Program-made: the position numbers and the translations under genes
Shown here: one piece after another, positions 1 to 7,251 of the stretch
Position numbering within the stretch: position 1 is the stretch's first letter
Layout: each line of letters begins with the position of its first letter
The notes under the pieces: model-generated
Told to the model about the DNA's origin: nothing
What the model saw: only the letters and a program-made list of their open reading frames with translations
Databases searched by the model: none
NCBI GenBank assembly: GCA_963814095.1
Contig: CAWFBT010000024.1
Location: forward strand, 62,001 to 126,000
Direction of reading: 5' to 3'
Length of the DNA: 64,000 nt
DNA from: JACVRW01 sp963814095
GTDB taxonomy: Bacteria > Actinomycetota > Thermoleophilia > Solirubrobacterales > Thermoleophilaceae

Positions 1-756
1 GCCGGCCAGGCGCTCCCGCAGAGCGCCGACATCGGCGCTCGTGAGGCCGCCCTGGCGCAGCGTCGCCTCGAGGTCGACCGACGCAAGCGTCGAGGCGATC
101 AGCTCCCCGGCCGAGGTCCCGCGGGCCGTGAGGAACTCGTCTAGCTCCGGACCCTGATCCGGCTCGTCAAGCGACTCGTAGCGAGACCGGAGCCGCGCAG
201 CGCTCAGCGTGTAGTCCGCGGCGATCTGCTCAGGCGCGACCCCGCAGAGCGCGAGCAGCAGCATCGAGACCTGGCCGGTGCGGTCACGGCCGCTCACGCA
301 GTGGATCAGCACGCCACCCGGCTCCGCCCGCGCGACGGCCGCCAGGACGCGCGCGCTTCGCTCGGGAAAGCGCGCCAGATGAGCGGCGTAGTAGAGCGGC
401 GTCGCGAACTGCGGGCCGTGCATCCACTCGTCCCAGAAGCCGCTGTCGTCGATGGCGTCCAGCGGCAGGTGGAGCGTGGCGATCCCGGCCGGCCGAGCTG
501 AAGCGTCGAGTGCGCGCTCGTCATCGTTGCGGAGATCGACGATGGTCCGCACACCGTGCGCCTCCAGGGCAGACCAGCCGGCGGCGCTCAGCCCGTCGAT
601 GCAGTCGGCCCGCACGACGGCGCCCCGGCGCGTCTCGCCGCCGGCGGCGATCGGGATGCCGCCCAGGTCGCGCACGTTGAAGCAGCCCTCCCAGTGGAGG
701 TGCCGGCCGGCAGGGTTTTCGCCCGGGCGGGCGAACGAGCGAGACGTGCTGTTCAT
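1..756 (-). CDS. Protein-tyrosine phosphatase (DSP-like, Tyr/Ser phosphatase), C-terminus cut by window edge
   Basis: Cytoplasmic protein phosphatase of the bacterial tyrosine/dual-specificity class (family role: dephosphorylation of phosphotyrosine proteins or phosphoinositides). The translated minus strand starts MNSTSRSF, has the N-terminal signature NVRDLGG near residue 30, and the catalytic P-loop HCVSGRDRTG near residues 152-161 with the invariant Cys and Arg. The frame stays open for all 252 codons to base 1, so the end lies outside the window. The ATG (754-756) shares the CATG palindrome with an ATG of the divergent DUF3303 gene, so both 5' ends overlap. The phosphatase call is firm; the substrate is unknown. 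Confidence 0.88.
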   Translation of the reverse strand, partial: MNSTSRSFARPGENPAGRHLHWEGCFNVRDLGGIPIAAGGETRRGAVVRADCIDGLSAAGWSALEAHGVRTIVDLRNDDERALDASARPAGIATLHLPLDAIDDSGFWDEWMHGPQFATPLYYAAHLARFPERSARVLAAVARAEPGGVLIHCVSGRDRTGQVSMLLLALCGVAPEQIAADYTLSAARLRSRYESLDEPDQGPELDEFLTARGTSAGELIASTLASVDLEATLRQGGLTSADVGALRERLAG

Positions 757-1018
757 GGTCGTCGAGCACTTTAGGCCCGGCGCAGCGACCGACATCTATG
801 CGCGCGTGCGCGAGGGCGGCCGCTCGCTCCCCAAGGGCCTGCGCTATGTCGACAGCTGGGTGCGCGCAGACCTGGGCGGCTGCTTCCAGCTGATGGAGTG
901 CGAAGACGCCGCGCTACTGCAGGAGTGGGTCTCAGAGTGGAACGACCTGGGCGACTTCGACATCGTCCCGGTCACGTCGTCGCGCGCGACGCAGGACCTG
1001 ATGGCGCGGCGCGCGTAG
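746..1018 (+). CDS. DUF3303 family protein
   Basis: A 90-residue cytoplasmic protein of unknown function. The sequence MLFMVVEHF, then LPxGLRYVDSWV, then CFQLMECEDAALLQEW and DFDIVPV matches the layout of the DUF3303 family, small alpha-beta barrel-like proteins. Start chosen as GTG at 746, which gives the family-typical N-terminus; ATG 755 is the alternative (87 residues). With the GTG start it overlaps the divergent phosphatase gene by 11 bp, so promoters of both genes must lie inside each other's coding sequence. Confidence 0.72.
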   Translation: MLFMVVEHFRPGAATDIYARVREGGRSLPKGLRYVDSWVRADLGGCFQLMECEDAALLQEWVSEWNDLGDFDIVPVTSSRATQDLMARRA

Positions 1019-1071
1019 GTTCGTCGACCCAAAGCATCAACCTCGGCGGCGGTGGCGCGTTGCTAGGGGTA

Positions 1072-1350
1072 GTGCGAGCGACGACCATCCGATTCACACC
1101 CGAGCTCTGGGCAGAGCTCGAGCGCGAGGCGACACGCGAAGGCGTGAGCGTCGCGCAGTTTGTGCGCGACGCGGTCCTTTTCCGGCTCGCCTACTCGGCC
1201 GGCGCGCGCGACAAGGCTGTCGAAACGTTGTCCAGGCGACGCGCTAGCACGTGGGATAGCGGCGGCCGGTGGCGTAAGCGGTGGCGCCGCCGGGCATTCG
1301 GCGGTAGAGATGAGATACGCCGTGTTCACGAATCGGAGAGACAGCGATGA
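1072..1350 (+). CDS. Small ribbon-helix-helix-like protein
   Basis: 92 residues from GTG 1072. The N-terminal half (RATTIRFTPELWAELEREATREGVS then AQFVRDAVLFRLA) has the beta-strand / helix / helix pattern of ribbon-helix-helix DNA-binding proteins, in which the TIRF strand inserts in the major groove. The C-terminal third is Arg/Trp-rich and basic. Its 3' end overlaps the start of the sigma-factor gene (1310) by 41 bp, so the two may be translationally coupled and the protein may regulate the sigma operon. The domain call is by eye; TTG 1060 is an alternative start. Confidence 0.5.
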   Translation: MRATTIRFTPELWAELEREATREGVSVAQFVRDAVLFRLAYSAGARDKAVETLSRRRASTWDSGGRWRKRWRRRAFGGRDEIRRVHESERQR

Positions 1351-2917
1351 GCGCCTGGTCGCGCTCGCACGCGCGGACGACGAGCAAGCATTCGAGCGCC
1401 TGTACGCGCGTTACCGCCCGCACCTGCTCGCCTTCTGCCGCCATCTGACGGGGCAGCGGGAGGACGCCGAGGACGCGGTCCAGTACACGTTCTACGTCAC
1501 GTATCGCGAGATCGTGGAGACAACTCGGCCGCTCGATCTGCGGCCGTGGCTGTTCACGGTCGCCCGCAACCGCTGTAGCTCGCTCCTGCGCCGGCGCCGC
1601 GCTCATCCGACCCTTCGTGCGCTGGACGGTCGGGAGGCTGCCACGGAGCCACCGCCGGACGAGCTCGAGCGGCGCGAGGAGCTGCGCGACTTGATCCGCG
1701 ACCTGCAGGCGCTTCCCGAGCAGCAGCGTGAGGCGCTGCTCCTGTCCGAGATAGCCGATCTCCGGCATGTCGAGATAGCTCGCATCATCGGCGTCTCGCC
1801 GGCCAAGGTGAAGGCCCTCGTGTTTCAGGCACGCAGCTCGCTGACGTCCACCCGCGAGGCCCGCGATGCCGACTGCGAGGACATCAGACGGGAGCTCGCA
1901 ACCCACTCGGGCGCGGCGTTGCGCCGCCGCCGCCTCCGCCGGCATGTCCGCTGGTGCGCCGGCTGCCGCGCATTCGAACACGCACTCGGCGAGCAGCGCA
2001 AGGGGATCGCAGCGCTCGTCCCCCTGGCCGGCGGCTCCGCCCAGGCGCAGCTCGGATCCGGGCTCACGTCGCTGGGGGCGGCGGGCAGCAGCGGAGGTGC
2101 GTCGACGCTCGCCGGGGGGATGACGGGAGCGCTCATGGCCGCCGGCGCAGACGGCGCCCTGAAGGCGGCCATCGCGCTCGTCGCCGTGGCGGGGTCCGGG
2201 ATCGCGGTGGCCGGCGTCACGCAGAACTCGTCAGACCGGCCCGCAGGCCGGCTGCCCTCGGCGGACGTGGCTCGGCTCAGCCCATCCGAGGCGGGCTCGG
2301 CTCCGGTCCGCCCGGTGAAGGCGGGGCTCGGTCCGCGGAGCCGCGCGCCGACAGGCCCGGCCGCGCCGCCGGGCCGGGCGGACCGGCCAGCCGGTGGCGC
2401 CGAGCGCGCGGATCGGACAGGGCGGCGCCGCGACGTCGTCCCGGCGGCCGGCGAGGGTCCCGCGACAGGCAGCGCATCGGTGCCGGCGGACACCGACGGC
2501 AACGAGTCGTCACGCGGTGCGGTGACCAAGGACGAGGCCGTCGAGTCGCCCGGGCAGGCGCGCAAGGAGGAGGGCGGGCCGCCACCCGGACAGACGCCCA
2601 AGGAGAACCGTGGCGCCCCGCCGGGCCAAGCGCGCAAGCAGGAGGGCGGGTTGCCACCCGGACAGGCGCGCAAGGAGAACGGCGCCGCGCCGCCGGGCCA
2701 GGCGCGCAAGGAGGAGGGCGCCGCGCCGCCGGGCCAGGTGGGCAAGCAGGAGAGCGCCCCGCCGCCTGGGCAGGTGCGCAAGGAGGAGGGCGCGCCGCCG
2801 CCCGGTCAGGTCCAGAAGCCCGAGCCGGTCGCCAAGTTCGAATCAGCGCCGAAGGGCAACGGCTCCCCCGATCCGCCGAGTGGCAAGGGCCCCGAAGGGA
2901 AACAGCCCTTCGGCTAG
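1310..2917 (+). CDS. ECF sigma factor fused to zinc-finger anti-sigma-like domain, TM segment and PPGQ-repeat tail
   Basis: 535 residues from ATG 1310, about three times the size of an ordinary ECF sigma factor. Sigma region 2 (EDAEDAVQYTFYVTYREI) lies near residues 45-75 and region 4 (LPEQQREALLLSEIADL, then helix-turn-helix IARIIGVSPAKVKALV) near residues 135-175. A putative zinc-binding anti-sigma motif (an upstream Cys, then HVRWCAGC, i.e. HxxxCxxC) sits near residues 188-219. A Gly/Ala hydrophobic stretch (about 284-303) could span the membrane, followed by a Pro/Gly/Lys-rich, presumably exported, tail with eight PPGQ repeats. Inferred role: membrane-tethered, self-inhibited transcription factor sensing an envelope cue. 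Stop codon lies in a CTAG shared with the opposite-strand channel gene. Confidence 0.82.
   Translation: MRYAVFTNRRDSDERLVALARADDEQAFERLYARYRPHLLAFCRHLTGQREDAEDAVQYTFYVTYREIVETTRPLDLRPWLFTVARNRCSSLLRRRRAHPTLRALDGREAATEPPPDELERREELRDLIRDLQALPEQQREALLLSEIADLRHVEIARIIGVSPAKVKALVFQARSSLTSTREARDADCEDIRRELATHSGAALRRRRLRRHVRWCAGCRAFEHALGEQRKGIAALVPLAGGSAQAQLGSGLTSLGAAGSSGGASTLAGGMTGALMAAGADGALKAAIALVAVAGSGIAVAGVTQNSSDRPAGRLPSADVARLSPSEAGSAPVRPVKAGLGPRSRAPTGPAAPPGRADRPAGGAERADRTGRRRDVVPAAGEGPATGSASVPADTDGNESSRGAVTKDEAVESPGQARKEEGGPPPGQTPKENRGAPPGQARKQEGGLPPGQARKENGAAPPGQARKEEGAAPPGQVGKQESAPPPGQVRKEEGAPPPGQVQKPEPVAKFESAPKGNGSPDPPSGKGPEGKQPFG
2545..2829 (+). repeat. Tandem 33-39 bp repeat encoding PPGQ[AVT]xK[EQ]
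   Basis: Eight consecutive copies in the tail of the fused sigma factor, each reading roughly PPGQARKEEGA with variation at the third-from-Q positions and in the acidic doublet. Copies are close in DNA as well as protein, which suggests recent slippage or recombination. Confidence 0.85.
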
Positions 2918-3726
2918 GCGGACGGCCCGCCCTCGACCCGCACGACGGACTCCAACAACAGATGGTTCGGCACGCGTATGGTGCCGCCGTCAGCGCGCAG
3001 CACCGTCGCGTCCGGATCGATGCTGACGATCTGACCGCGGAGGTCGCCGACCTCGATCGTCTGGCCGACGTCGAACGCGTTGCGCACGAACCGCCCGGCG
3101 TTGAGCGCGCGAGCCACCTCGCGTCCCCCGAGCCCGAAGGCAAGAGCGAAGGTGGCCGCAACCGCCCCCAACACGATTGCGATGACGAGCACCAGCACTC
3201 CGGCCGACACGCCGACCTGGGCCGCGGCCATGATCGCGAACAAGGCGAGCGTCGCGATCGAGGCGAGCTGCCCCAGGGGAACCGGGAAGTCCATCTGGTA
3301 GGTGAAGCGGTCGACTCGCTCACGCACGAGTCCCGCCAGCACCACCCCGGCGAGGAGCAGCGCCAGGGCCGCAAGGACGTTTGGCAGGAACAGCACTGCC
3401 TCGTTCAGGGACTGGCCGAGGGGGGCGAGCCCGAGCGTCGCCACCGCCGCGAAGATGACCATCACGCTGATCAGGAGGCGAACCGCGGCGCCCGTCATCG
3501 TCGCCAGCGAGGCGCGCAGCCCTACGCGGTCCAGCGTATCTCGGACACCCCAGCGCTCGGAGAGCTCGTCCACCCGCGCCGCGATCAGCGCCCGGCGCAC
3601 CGCGCGTCCGGCGAGCGCCGCCACCAGCAGGCCGATGATGAGTAGAGCGAGCGCCCCCGCGAGCTCGGGCAGGAACTCGCCAAGCGTGTCGCCAGCCCGT
3701 TCGAGCACTGTCGCGGGCCGGCTCAC
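2914..3726 (-). CDS. MscS-family mechanosensitive channel-like membrane protein
   Basis: 270 residues with about five hydrophobic segments (near residues 18-40, 80-103, 112-130, 150-170, 172-195), the FGLGGREVA glycine-rich pore-helix-like motif near residue 195, and a short C-terminal beta domain (VGQTIEVGDLRGQIVSI, then VPNHLLLESVV). This is the arrangement of small MscS-like channels in which the TM-helix repeat precedes the beta domain; such channels release solutes on hypo-osmotic shock. It is the last gene of a sigma / small membrane protein / channel operon, overlapping the preceding gene by 4 bp (ATGA). Confidence 0.82.
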   Translation of the reverse strand: MSRPATVLERAGDTLGEFLPELAGALALLIIGLLVAALAGRAVRRALIAARVDELSERWGVRDTLDRVGLRASLATMTGAAVRLLISVMVIFAAVATLGLAPLGQSLNEAVLFLPNVLAALALLLAGVVLAGLVRERVDRFTYQMDFPVPLGQLASIATLALFAIMAAAQVGVSAGVLVLVIAIVLGAVAATFALAFGLGGREVARALNAGRFVRNAFDVGQTIEVGDLRGQIVSIDPDATVLRADGGTIRVPNHLLLESVVRVEGGPSA

Positions 3727-3956
3727 GGGCGTTCCGCTGACCCGAGAAATGTCACGGCAGCGGCCGCCAGGGCCGCTCCCATGCCACCGGTCGCCACCAG
3801 GTAGGGCCGGGCAAGCGCCTGCCAGCGAGCCGCGCGCAGGATCGTGGTGGCCACGTTGGCGTCCGCTTGCGGCGGGCGGCTGCGGAGCGCCTCGAGGTAG
3901 TCGAGCAGGCGCTGCTCCGCCGCGGTCAGCTCGTCTGTGTTGCCAGCGTCGCTCAT
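3723..3956 (-). CDS. Small single-TM protein between ECF sigma factor and channel (candidate anti-sigma)
   Basis: 77 residues: a charged N-terminal half (DELTAAEQRLLDYLEALRSRP) and one Ala/Gly-rich membrane segment near residues 51-72. It overlaps both neighbours (ATGA with the channel, 4 bp with the sigma factor), so the three are co-translated. Position directly after an ECF sigma gene and the single TM segment fit a small anti-sigma factor, but there is no zinc-finger motif and no sequence signature; the role is inferred only from context. Confidence 0.6.
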   Translation of the reverse strand: MSDAGNTDELTAAEQRLLDYLEALRSRPPQADANVATTILRAARWQALARPYLVATGGMGAALAAAAVTFLGSAERP

Positions 3957-4516
3957 TCGGGGAGCCCCCAGTCGTACGTGTTGGCCCGCAGGAGGTCGAT
4001 CAACTCGCCCCGGGCGCGGTGAAGGCGCCCCTTCACGCTACCGAGCGGCATTTCTGTCACCTGCGAGATCTCCTCGTAGCTCAGACCCTCGATGTCGCGC
4101 AGGACCAGGACCGCGCGGTGTGTGGGGCTGAGGTTACGAACCTTGCCTTCCAGGCGTTCGCGGCGCTCGCGCTCCTCGAGCCGGTCGGCTGGGGAGCGCT
4201 GCTCGCCGTTCCCCGCGTCCTCGACGAGAGTGGCGACCGCATCCGTCGGCTCCGGCCGCCGCCGAGCCTGATGATTGAGTGCCGCGTTCTGAGTGATACG
4301 CAGCAGCCATGCGCGAAATGGTGCATCCCCGCGGAAGCTCGGCAGGCGGTGAAACGCCCGGAGAAAAGCGTCCTGACTGATGTCCTCGGCCTCCGCCGGC
4401 CCCACCATCCGCGCGCCGACGCGGTAGACGACCGCGCGGTGGCGCTCGACGAGCTGCTCGAAGGCGGCGAGATCGCCGGTTCGCGCCCGCTCGACCAGCT
4501 CGCGGTCGGGATCCAT
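3953..4516 (-). CDS. ECF RNA polymerase sigma factor (RpoE-like)
   Basis: 187 residues, normal length for the family. Region 2 contains EDISQDAFLRAFHRLPSFRG (promoter -10 recognition) and region 4 contains LSPTHRAVLVLRDIEGLSYEEISQV followed by GSVKGRLHRAR, the classic ECF helix-turn-helix. No extra domain, unlike the fused sigma factor at 1310. First gene of the operon with the small TM protein and the channel; a 91-bp divergent region (4517-4607) separates it from the second channel-like gene, so it may autoregulate and also drive that gene. Confidence 0.92.
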   Translation of the reverse strand: MDPDRELVERARTGDLAAFEQLVERHRAVVYRVGARMVGPAEAEDISQDAFLRAFHRLPSFRGDAPFRAWLLRITQNAALNHQARRRPEPTDAVATLVEDAGNGEQRSPADRLEERERRERLEGKVRNLSPTHRAVLVLRDIEGLSYEEISQVTEMPLGSVKGRLHRARGELIDLLRANTYDWGLPE

Positions 4517-4607
4517 GTTGCAGGTCTACCCACCTTGTAACCGCCGAAGCAGCCGACTTGTCTGAAGCAGTGACTGGCCGGCAGATCACGAGGCGGGAGG
4601 CAATACC

Positions 4608-5324
4608 ATGATGACGGCTGCTGTTGAAATATCCGAGAGCATCCAGCAGGGAATCGACGATCTGATCGGCTTCCTGCCGAGGCTGATCGGCTTCCTTCTG
4701 ATCCTTCTGGTCGGCTACCTGGTGGCCAAGGCACTGGGGAAGCTCGTGGCGCTGGCCCTCGAGAAGGTCGGCACCGATCGGGCGCTGGAGTCCGGCGCCA
4801 GCGGCACCTATGTGCAGCGGGTGATGCCCGACGTGTCGCCGTCCGACCTGATCGGCCGGGTCGTGTTCTGGTTCGTGTTCTTGGGGGCGCTGTCGATCGC
4901 CATCGCATCGCTCGGCGTGAACGCACTCAACAACTTCCTCGCCGACGTGTTCAGCTATCTGCCGAACGTCGTCGCGGCCATCCTGATCTTCGTGATCGCG
5001 AGCGCCCTCGCGGCGTGGCTCGGCAGCTCCGCCTCCAGGCTGCTGGGCGACTCGCCCACCGGGCGGCTGGCTGCGACCGTGCTCCCGGTGCTGGTTATGG
5101 CGATCGCCGTCTTCATGATCCTCAACCAGCTGCGCATCGCCACCGACATCGTGACGATCACCTACGCGGCGCTGCTCGGATCAGTGGCCCTCGGGATGGC
5201 GCTGGCCTTCGGGCTCGGCGGGCGAGACGTCGCGGGGCGCATGCTCGAGGACACCTACCGCCGCAGCCGCTCGAACGGCCGGGCGCCGGCTCCGGCACAG
5301 AGCGACGTCAGAACCGACGTCTAA
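4608..5324 (+). CDS. Conserved TM-helix (MscS-related) membrane protein without beta domain
   Basis: 238 residues with four to five hydrophobic helices (about 22-45, 84-108, 116-140, 152-172, 180-200) and the same FGLGGRDVAGRM pore-helix motif as the channel at 2914, but the chain stops soon after, so it lacks the cytosolic beta domain. TM-helix-repeat proteins of this kind are thought to be channel-like pores or channel subunits. Divergent from the sigma operon. ATG ATG at the start; the first is used here (GAGGCAATACC upstream). Confidence 0.8.
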   Translation: MMTAAVEISESIQQGIDDLIGFLPRLIGFLLILLVGYLVAKALGKLVALALEKVGTDRALESGASGTYVQRVMPDVSPSDLIGRVVFWFVFLGALSIAIASLGVNALNNFLADVFSYLPNVVAAILIFVIASALAAWLGSSASRLLGDSPTGRLAATVLPVLVMAIAVFMILNQLRIATDIVTITYAALLGSVALGMALAFGLGGRDVAGRMLEDTYRRSRSNGRAPAPAQSDVRTDV

Positions 5325-5352
5325 TCGACCGCAAACCTCTTTTGGGCGAAGT

Positions 5353-5371
5353 GTTGCGCCGATATCGCAAC
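5353..5371. promoter_or_regulatory. Inverted repeat GTTGCG-N7-CGCAAC upstream of the gas-vesicle locus
   Basis: Perfect 6-bp inverted repeat in the 110-bp gap between the membrane gene and the first small gene of the gas-vesicle run. Placement suits an operator or an mRNA hairpin; no matching regulator is identified. Confidence 0.3.
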
Positions 5372-5434
5372 CGCAATCGGCCTGCGTTTATGCGCAAACG
5401 AAAGGGGTACCCAATCGAGACAAGGAGGTACCAG

Positions 5435-5566
5435 ATGCTTTGGCTGATCCTCGGCGTGATCTTGCTTGTGATCGCGATAGCCGGAGGAGCGATCGTGCAT
5501 CCGATCATTTTCGTGCTTGCGTTGCTCGCGCTGGTGATGTTCGGTATGAAGGTACGTCACGCTTGA
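5435..5566 (+). CDS. 43-residue hydrophobic membrane peptide
   Basis: A small ORF with an excellent ribosome-binding site (AAGGAGGT, 5-6 nt before ATG 5435). MLWLILGVILLVIAIAG begins one membrane helix and a second (HPIIFVLALLALVMFGM) follows after a short turn, ending in KVRHA. No known family recognised. It resembles small envelope-stress peptides found beside CsbD-type genes; its stop overlaps the start of the next gene (TGATGG), so they are coupled. Confidence 0.75.
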   Translation: MLWLILGVILLVIAIAGGAIVHPIIFVLALLALVMFGMKVRHA

Positions 5567-5730
5567 TGGCCGGGCGAAGCCGTAGGACAAAGGGACGCTT
5601 GGCCGAGTCGATCGGTGCCCTGGTCGACAACAAGAGGTTCAAGGACAAGGGACGGTTTGAGCGCGTTCGCGGTACCGCCAAGAAGAGGGCATCGAAGGCC
5701 GCGAGGAGGGTCAAGCGGGCCATCAACTGA
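5566..5730 (+). CDS. CsbD-like stress protein
   Basis: 54 residues, very basic. KGRLAESIGALVDNKRFKDKG followed by a second KG/RG-containing helix matches the CsbD-family pattern KGKxxExxGxxxxDxxLxxxGxxxxxxG, a small helical protein induced by general stress in many bacteria. Start ATG 5566 overlaps the stop of the preceding membrane peptide gene. CsbD proteins have no defined biochemical activity. Confidence 0.62.
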   Translation: MAGRSRRTKGRLAESIGALVDNKRFKDKGRFERVRGTAKKRASKAARRVKRAIN

Positions 5731-5808
5731 CAGGTGATTCCGCAAGGTGAGGTCGCGGTTATTAAGTGAAAGTCGCGACATGAGGAAGCAACGAAGGGAC
5801 TGACGAGG

Positions 5809-7071
5809 ATGGCCAAGGATTTCTCCGACACGTTGCGGGACACCGTCAGCCAGGTGGTTCGCGACGCAACTCAGAGCGGCGGGCGAGGCAAATCGCCCGG
5901 CCCGCTCTCGGGAGGCCGCGGGTTGGCCGCGGGTGCCGGTCTGGCCGCCGTCGCACCGCTCGCAGCCAAGGGAGTCAGCAAGCTCGCCAAGGGTCGCCTC
6001 GCCGGGGCCGCCGCGAAGAACGCGGTCAAGAAGCCCGGCGCTGCCGCGAAGGACGCGGTCAAGAAGCCCGGCGGCGCCGTGAGCAACGTGACGTCGAAGC
6101 TCGGCGACAGCATCGGCAAGGGCGTCGGCGACAAGGTCAAGGACAAGATCGATGAATCCGGTGGCGCCGGCGGCATTGCCAAGGAAGCGGCCAGCGGCCT
6201 GCTTCCGGGCTTTGGCGGCGGTGGCAGCGACGGAGGTGGAGGCGGAATGGAAGGCGTCGGAAAGGGCCGGCGGATGCCGGTTCAGCAGGCCATAGACGTG
6301 GCGGTGCCGATTGAGACCGCATACAACCAGTGGACGCAGTTCGAGGATTGGACTGAGTTCATGCACAGGATCGTGCGCGTCTCACAGGACGAGCCAACCA
6401 AGGTGAACTTCCAGGCCAAGATCTGGACGAGGACGCGCGACTTCGAGGCCGAGATCATCACGCAACGGCCCGACGAGCGCATCAAGTGGCAGGTCGCCCA
6501 GGGCATCACCCACACGGGCGTCGTGACCTTCCACGAGCTGGCCCCGCGCCTGACTCGCATCGAGATCAACATGGACGTGGAGCCGGGCGGGATGATCGAG
6601 AAGGCCGCCCGTGGAATGCGCCACGTCAAGCGCGCCGTGCGTGCGGACCTGCACAGGTTCAAGGCGTTCATCGAGATGCAGGAGATGGAGACGGGCGCCT
6701 GGCGCGGCGTGATCGAGGACGGCGAGCTCGTCGAGGACCACGATCCGAGCTACGACGAGGAGCGCGAGTACAGCGACGTCGAGGACGCGCTCACCGATGA
6801 GGAGCGTGAGGAGCGGGCCGAGGAGGAGCCGGAGGAGGACGAGGCTGAGGCTGACGAGCAGGAGGACGAGCAGGAGGACGAGGAGCAGCAGGCCGCTCGT
6901 GCCAAGCGCTTTGAGCGCCAGGCACGCGCGTCGTCGTCCGGTCGCCGCCGGAGCTCGAAGTCAGGCAGCAGCGGCAACGGCAGCTCCTCGAGCAGCCGCT
7001 CGTCGGGCAGCCGTCGCTCGTCCGGAAACAGTTCGTCGGGCCGGCGCAAGGCGGCCGCCAAGAAGAGCTGA
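5809..7071 (+). CDS. SRPBCC-domain protein with low-complexity arms, gas-vesicle locus
   Basis: 420 residues. Residues 1-150 form an Ala/Gly/Lys-rich arm, including near-duplicated NAVKKPG / DAVKKPG units around residues 68-90. Residues about 157-295 are an SRPBCC (START-like, polyketide-cyclase type) fold: PIETAYNQWTQFEDWTEFMHRI, then ITQRPDERIKWQV and HELAPRLTRIEINMDVEPGG, then an amphipathic C-terminal helix. The rest is Glu/Asp-rich and ends in Ser/Arg/Gly repeats and KKS. I recall SRPBCC proteins accompanying actinobacterial gvp clusters; a scaffold or surface-binding role is inferred. RBS GACGAGG 5 nt before ATG. Confidence 0.82.
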   Translation: MAKDFSDTLRDTVSQVVRDATQSGGRGKSPGPLSGGRGLAAGAGLAAVAPLAAKGVSKLAKGRLAGAAAKNAVKKPGAAAKDAVKKPGGAVSNVTSKLGDSIGKGVGDKVKDKIDESGGAGGIAKEAASGLLPGFGGGGSDGGGGGMEGVGKGRRMPVQQAIDVAVPIETAYNQWTQFEDWTEFMHRIVRVSQDEPTKVNFQAKIWTRTRDFEAEIITQRPDERIKWQVAQGITHTGVVTFHELAPRLTRIEINMDVEPGGMIEKAARGMRHVKRAVRADLHRFKAFIEMQEMETGAWRGVIEDGELVEDHDPSYDEEREYSDVEDALTDEEREERAEEEPEEDEAEADEQEDEQEDEEQQAARAKRFERQARASSSGRRRSSKSGSSGNGSSSSSRSSGSRRSSGNSSSGRRKAAAKKS

Positions 7072-7083
7072 CCGAGGACCTCG

Positions 7084-7224
7084 ATGGCAGTCCCGGGCTT
7101 CATGAAGAACGCCGCACTCGACCGCATGAAGGGCAAGCGCCCTTCCGCGGTCCGGGCGCTGGCCACGGCCGCCGTGGCGGGTGGCGTCACGGCCGTTCTG
7201 ACCTACAAGGCGCTGCGCACATGA
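7084..7224 (+). CDS. 46-residue small membrane protein, gas-vesicle locus
   Basis: ATG 7084, 12 bp after the SRPBCC gene. Basic N-terminus (KNAALDRMKGKRPSAVRA) followed by one Ala/Gly/Val hydrophobic helix (LATAAVAGGVTAVLTYKALRT). No family recognised. Co-directional and tightly spaced between two gas-vesicle accessory genes, so probably part of the operon. Confidence 0.65.
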   Translation: MAVPGFMKNAALDRMKGKRPSAVRALATAAVAGGVTAVLTYKALRT

Positions 7225-7251
7225 ACCGACCGTCGAGAAGGGGGATCCCGG

